NCBI GenBank assembly: GCA_963920665.1
Contig: OY987267.1
Coordinates: 19,902,001 to 19,966,000 of the forward strand
Direction: 5' to 3'
DNA: 64,000 nt
Source: Straminergon stramineum
Taxonomy: Eukaryota > Streptophyta > Bryopsida > Hypnales > Calliergonaceae
A model generated the notes under the pieces. The model made no database searches, was not told the origin of the DNA, and saw nothing but the letters and a program-made list of their open reading frames with translations. The translations under genes and the position numbers were made by a program. Shown piece by piece: positions 60,601-64,000 of this stretch (its first letter is position 1; each line of letters opens with the position of its first letter).

Positions 60601-63256
60601 TTTGTTAGATCTATCCTTTTGGGCACGGGCACTTGCACTACTAGGCATATATTTTCTCTGAGGGTGGCTAGTTTCTATTTCGCAAGGAAGGAAAAGTAAA
60701 GATTAAATTCTCAGATCCTACAATTAATTAATATGGGAGGGAAGAGTCGGGGAAAGTTTGGGAGAGTTTTTAGTTGGGATTGCATCAGATTCAAACTTAG
60801 TTTCGTTGCTGTGAGTATTTCCTAAAAAACAATTTATTGTGTTGTGCAGGCTCTTCCTGGTGTTGCAAAAATCAAGGATGGGTACAACCCAGCTACATGG
60901 ATGTTAGAAGTCACCAACACTAGCGTTGAGAACCAGCTTGGAGTTGACTTCGCTGATCTTTATTTGAGATCAAACCTTTATCGGTGAGACCACTTTTTCC
61001 TAAACTTATTCAGCAGCTCTGTTTCCGCATATATGCAACGGTTGTTAGAGTTCGGATGCCATAATGTCAAGTATGGCAACGGTGTCACAGGAAGATAATA
61101 ACCCATAAGTAAACCTTCCACTCAATGTCTGAGCCCTTCGATCAATTAAGAAGCGGGGGGTATAGTGAGTGGTTCGAGTAGCAACCTACCTGCGAACAAA
61201 TGATAGGGTATTAAAAATGGCATTGAACGTCTTTAATGTATTATAGGGTATGGAATAATAGGTCCTAATTATTAGAAAATTACATAATGATAGCATGTGA
61301 AATTTATAAAAAAAAATAATTCATACTCCCCTATAAAATAGTGGTTGTTCGCACCCATATCCTTATTTTTTTAACACACTGTGCTCCCGAGTTAAAAAGA
61401 TACACATGTAGATCTATGTTCAGTATTCATCAGATTACTTGGCATGATATCCAATATTAACTTCCTCAAACCTCCAGCTCTTGAAGATTTTTGAGTCCAT
61501 GGTACATCTTCTTACAGGATTATTTTCTACTCATCTTGAAAGTTGATCTATTTGCGTGACTTGGCAGGCAAAACAAGCAACTAGTGGAAGAGCTCAAAAC
61601 GCCCCAACCTGGTTCTAAAGATTTATACTTCCCAACACAATATTCCCAAAATGCGTACAACCAGCTGATCACTATTTCTTGGAAGCAGTTCGTCACGTAT
61701 TGGCGGAGCCCCGATTACAACCTCGTCCGTTACATCTTCACCTTTACGATCGCCTTAATCTTTGGCAGCCTGTTTTGGCAAATCGGCACAAACAGGTAAA
61801 GAAGGAACAAGAATCCTTCAGCATAGAATTATCAACCAGTTATTGACAATATATAAACATGAAACAAAGAAATAACACTTCGAATTTCTATCTCAGGGAT
61901 GGATGTTTCCTTCTTTTGTGAGGTGTCACAGAAAGAAATCTCTGAATTTTTTTTAGAATGTTATGGTGGGAGGCCTATTTTGTATGTCTCTTCGCATTGG
62001 ATCATGGAGAAGAGACTGTACGTGAATTATAGTTCATTCGTGTTACTTTGATTTTGCAGAGGAAACTCAAAGGACTTGGTAAAGATATTGGGTGCACTGT
62101 ATGGGTCCACTGTTTTCTTATGCTTCAACAACTGCGGCGTCGTGCAACCTGTTATTAGTATTGAGCGCACTGTGTTCTACCGAGAGAAAGCAGCAGGAAT
62201 GTACTCCCCCATTCCGTATGCCTTTTCACAGGCAAGCTCACTCAACCTGGGTGTAAATTCTAATTCACGGTCTAAATTATACTCCTAAACTCAATGCAAA
62301 GAACAGTCATTGCCTGATAAACTCTTTTTTTTGGATTTCTGGCTAAACGAAATTCTTGGTTGGGTTGATCAGGTTCTGGTGGAAATCCCGTACGTGCTGG
62401 TGCAAGTGATCATGTACTGCACCATCAGTTATGCTATGATTGGATTTGAATGGACTGCTGCCAAGTTCTTATGGTATTTTTATGTGACCTTCTTCGGTGT
62501 TATCATGTTCACATATTACGGCATGATGATGGTGGCTCTGACTCCGAATGCAACTCTTGCCACCATCTGCGCCTCCTTCTTCTACTCGCTCTTCAACCTT
62601 TTCTCCGGGTTCTTGATAACCAAACCAGTACGTCCATCACCCCCACCTTATGCTTATGTTTAAAAATTTTGCAGTGCATGCAGTTCAAGAATAGAGGAAA
62701 GGCTACCTTGTTTCTAGTTGTGCCATGTCATCAAGTAGTATTAGTATGGATGCAAACGAAAATCAGTGAAGTACTGCATTTTTAGTTAACCAGTGGCTAC
62801 TAAAAGTTCACTCAATCATTCATAGTCTTACAGCAAACTTTGAAAGCTTTTGATTCATGAAAGAAGTGCTAATTATGGATTTTTTATTGACACTCATTGG
62901 GTTACGAGGTTAGATTTTAAATTCTATTTCATGGTTGGAGCATGTGGGGTCTAACCGTGCACACATGCCCGTGGGTGTTGTAGATGATTCCTCCATGGTG
63001 GATTTGGTACTACTGGATTTGCCCTATTTCTTGGGTCATCAACGGGCTGGTGAACTCGCAACTGGGCGATGTGACAACTTTTGTTTCAGTTCTTGGCAGC
63101 ACTGAACAAATTACAGTGCAGGAGTACGTCAAGAAATCATTTGGATTTGAGAAGAGCTTCCTCAAGTGGACTGCCGTGGGGCTGGCTGGCTGGGCTGTCT
63201 TCTTTGCCTTGGTTTTTGTTCTTGGTATCAAGTTCCTCAACTTCCAACGTCGTTGA
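51693..63256 (+). CDS. ABCG: Full-size ABCG (PDR) transporter, 20 exons, 1511 aa
   Basis: ATP-driven membrane exporter of the plant PDR/ABCG full-size group, with layout NBD1-TMD1-NBD2-TMD2. Exons: 51693-52126, 52771-52891, 53117-53205, 53480-53724, 54272-54348, 54594-54647, 55044-55134, 55289-55872, 56514-56911, 57213-57396, 57833-57992, 58211-58539, 59268-59600, 59938-60228, 60480-60563, 60850-60983, 61568-61795, 62060-62231, 62373-62627, 62984-63256. Together they give 4536 nt with phases agreeing at every junction. The start is the first ATG of the conserved N-terminus ([20 protein letters not shown] follows). NBD1: Walker A GPPGSGKT 221-228, signature ISGGQKKR about 360-367, Walker B ALFMDE 380-385. 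NBD2: Walker A GVSGAGKT 954-961, signature LSTEQRKR about 1061-1068, Walker [11 protein letters not shown] about 1081-1090. Hydrophobic segments fill exons 9-11 and 17-20. A Ser/Arg/Lys-rich linker lies in exon 12. The usual family length is about 1400-1500 aa. The substrate cannot be told from sequence. Intact and probably functional. Confidence 0.93.
62232..62372 (+). other. GC-AG intron 18 of the ABCG gene
   Basis: Exon 18 ends TTTTCACAG and the intron begins GCAAGC rather than GT; it ends TTGATCAG. Joining here gives [17 protein letters not shown], the conserved PDR path. The CAG|GCAAGC site fits the consensus for the minor GC donor class. All other introns of the gene are GT-AG. Confidence 0.85.
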
Positions 63257-63550
63257 GACACCCACGGCGCTGAGCTTCAGTTTTGTATCTTTTTCCATTG
63301 AGAATCGATTAACCTCCCTATCCCGTTTTTCCAATTTACTTGCACGACGTTGCGTTGGAAATGCAGCGTTTAAGCTTAAAAGGTAGGAATATAGTTTGTA
63401 TAGGAGATTTCATGTTGTACATAATTTATTTGCAGCCACTAGCTAGTGGTCTGCATTGTATTGTAAAGTGTCCTGTCTTTTGGGTGGATAGTGTAGTGAG
63501 GTAGAGGTATCCACCCTAATGACAAACCTCAGTATTATTTAAATTCAATT
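63257..63550 (+). other. Probable 3' UTR of the ABCG gene
   Basis: Follows the TGA at 63254-63256. T-rich with TTGTA elements (63413, 63457), common in plant near-upstream poly(A) regions. No clean AATAAA was found, so the cleavage site is not placed. Confidence 0.4.
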
Positions 63551-64000
63551 TTGTTACCCCTCTTACCACCCCCTTTTGAAAAAAATTGTAAATGAAATAT
63601 GTTCATTTCAATTCAAATTCATTACCCCCTCCCCACCTCTTTGTAATTTTTACATGCCATTGTGATGGCATTCAATATGGGATATCTCCCAAAATATTTG
63701 TACCATATCTATATATGTATATGTAATTTATACATATTGTATATGTAATCTATATAGTATTTGTATATGTATTTGTAATCTATATATGTCATATCCGTAA
63801 TATGTACCGTATTTGTATACATATCTACATTTGTATCATATCTAATATTGTATTTTGTATTTTGTATTTGGACGGCTGAGATCATGTCTTACAGATCAAG
63901 GGCTTGTAATTATTTAAGCAATCAACGACATTCAAGGGGGTAAGCATTTTTTTTTAAAAATGAACAGCCTACGATTTTTGGCATTGGAAGGGGGGTAACT
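63551..64000. repeat. TA-rich region bounded by GTTACCCC / GGGGTAAC words
   Basis: GTTACCCCTCTTACC at about 63553 and GGGGGGTAACT at the window end are opposed and could be the ends of an inverted-repeat element of about 450 bp. The interior at 63705-63860 is a degenerate TATATGTA / TTTGTAT tract. The right flank lies outside the window, so it is not confirmed. Confidence 0.3.

Noticed and set aside
53466..62785. Separate small genes in the transporter region
   Set aside because: Each open stretch is an exon, or an exon plus read-through into an intron. Phase-consistent splice sites join them into one protein.
1..64000. CRISPR arrays, bacterial operons, rRNA or tRNA genes
   Set aside because: No regularly spaced short repeats with unique spacers, no prokaryotic gene layout, and no recognisable rRNA or tRNA cloverleaf sequence. 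The spliced gene and element types are eukaryotic.

Overview
This is nuclear DNA from a land plant. It contains one intact, spliced, full-size ABCG (pleiotropic drug resistance type) transporter gene with a plant-type N-terminus and GT-AG introns. Around it lies a large AT-rich intergenic region filled with plant-type mobile elements: hAT, CACTA-like, MITE-like and large LTR sequences. I could not resolve the lineage. The large, repeat-choked intergenic space and the unfamiliar retroelement proteins suggest a non-model plant such as a gymnosperm, fern, lycophyte or bryophyte, but this is inference.

Layout. Positions 1-6200 hold AT-rich DNA, two tandem arrays (about 98 bp and about 215 bp units), GC-rich clusters of a GCGGTCGCCC-like word, and a degraded coiled-coil ORF (3627-5150). 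Positions 6414-14243 are one hAT transposase pseudogene. It is interrupted by a 1.1 kb solo LTR (7661-8802, TSD ATTCA/ATTCG) and a 3.4 kb TG...CA element (10425-13823, TSD CTTGT). With both insertions removed, the transposase is a single 1093-codon frame with eight nonsense codons and no frameshift. Positions 15528-20787 are a large LTR-like repeat carrying another 3.5 kb element (16075-19559, TSD CACCT). Positions 20.8-25.6 kb are AT-rich DNA with repeats and a 4-copy tandem array.

Positions 25632-33627 are a three-level nest: a 3.5 kb element, holding a 3.4 kb element (28198-32664, TSD GCAAG), holding a 1.1 kb solo LTR (29474-30564, TSD GTCAG). Positions 33.6-36.4 kb look like CACTA debris ending in a TTCTTATAGTG terminus. 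A second copy of the large LTR-like repeat lies at 38690-41238. Positions 41-51 kb are AT-rich, with terminal-inverted-repeat elements and a tandem segmental duplication (about 47144-48995 and 49139-50607) directly upstream of the ABCG gene. That gene spans 51693-63256 on the + strand: 20 exons, 1511 aa, no premature stop.

The most unusual feature is a family of four 3.4-3.5 kb elements. Each has TG...CA-type ends (three have perfect 5-bp target duplications), no internal retroviral-type genes and no terminal direct repeats. All carry, in the same orientation, related roughly 550-650 codon ORFs encoding an unfamiliar globular-plus-coiled-coil protein. They look like very large solo LTRs, or LTR-less derivatives, with a gene embedded in them. 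Every retroelement I could delimit here is solo. Nonsense mutations throughout are dominated by TGG to TAG, CAG to TAG and CGA to TGA, the signature of cytosine-methylation decay.
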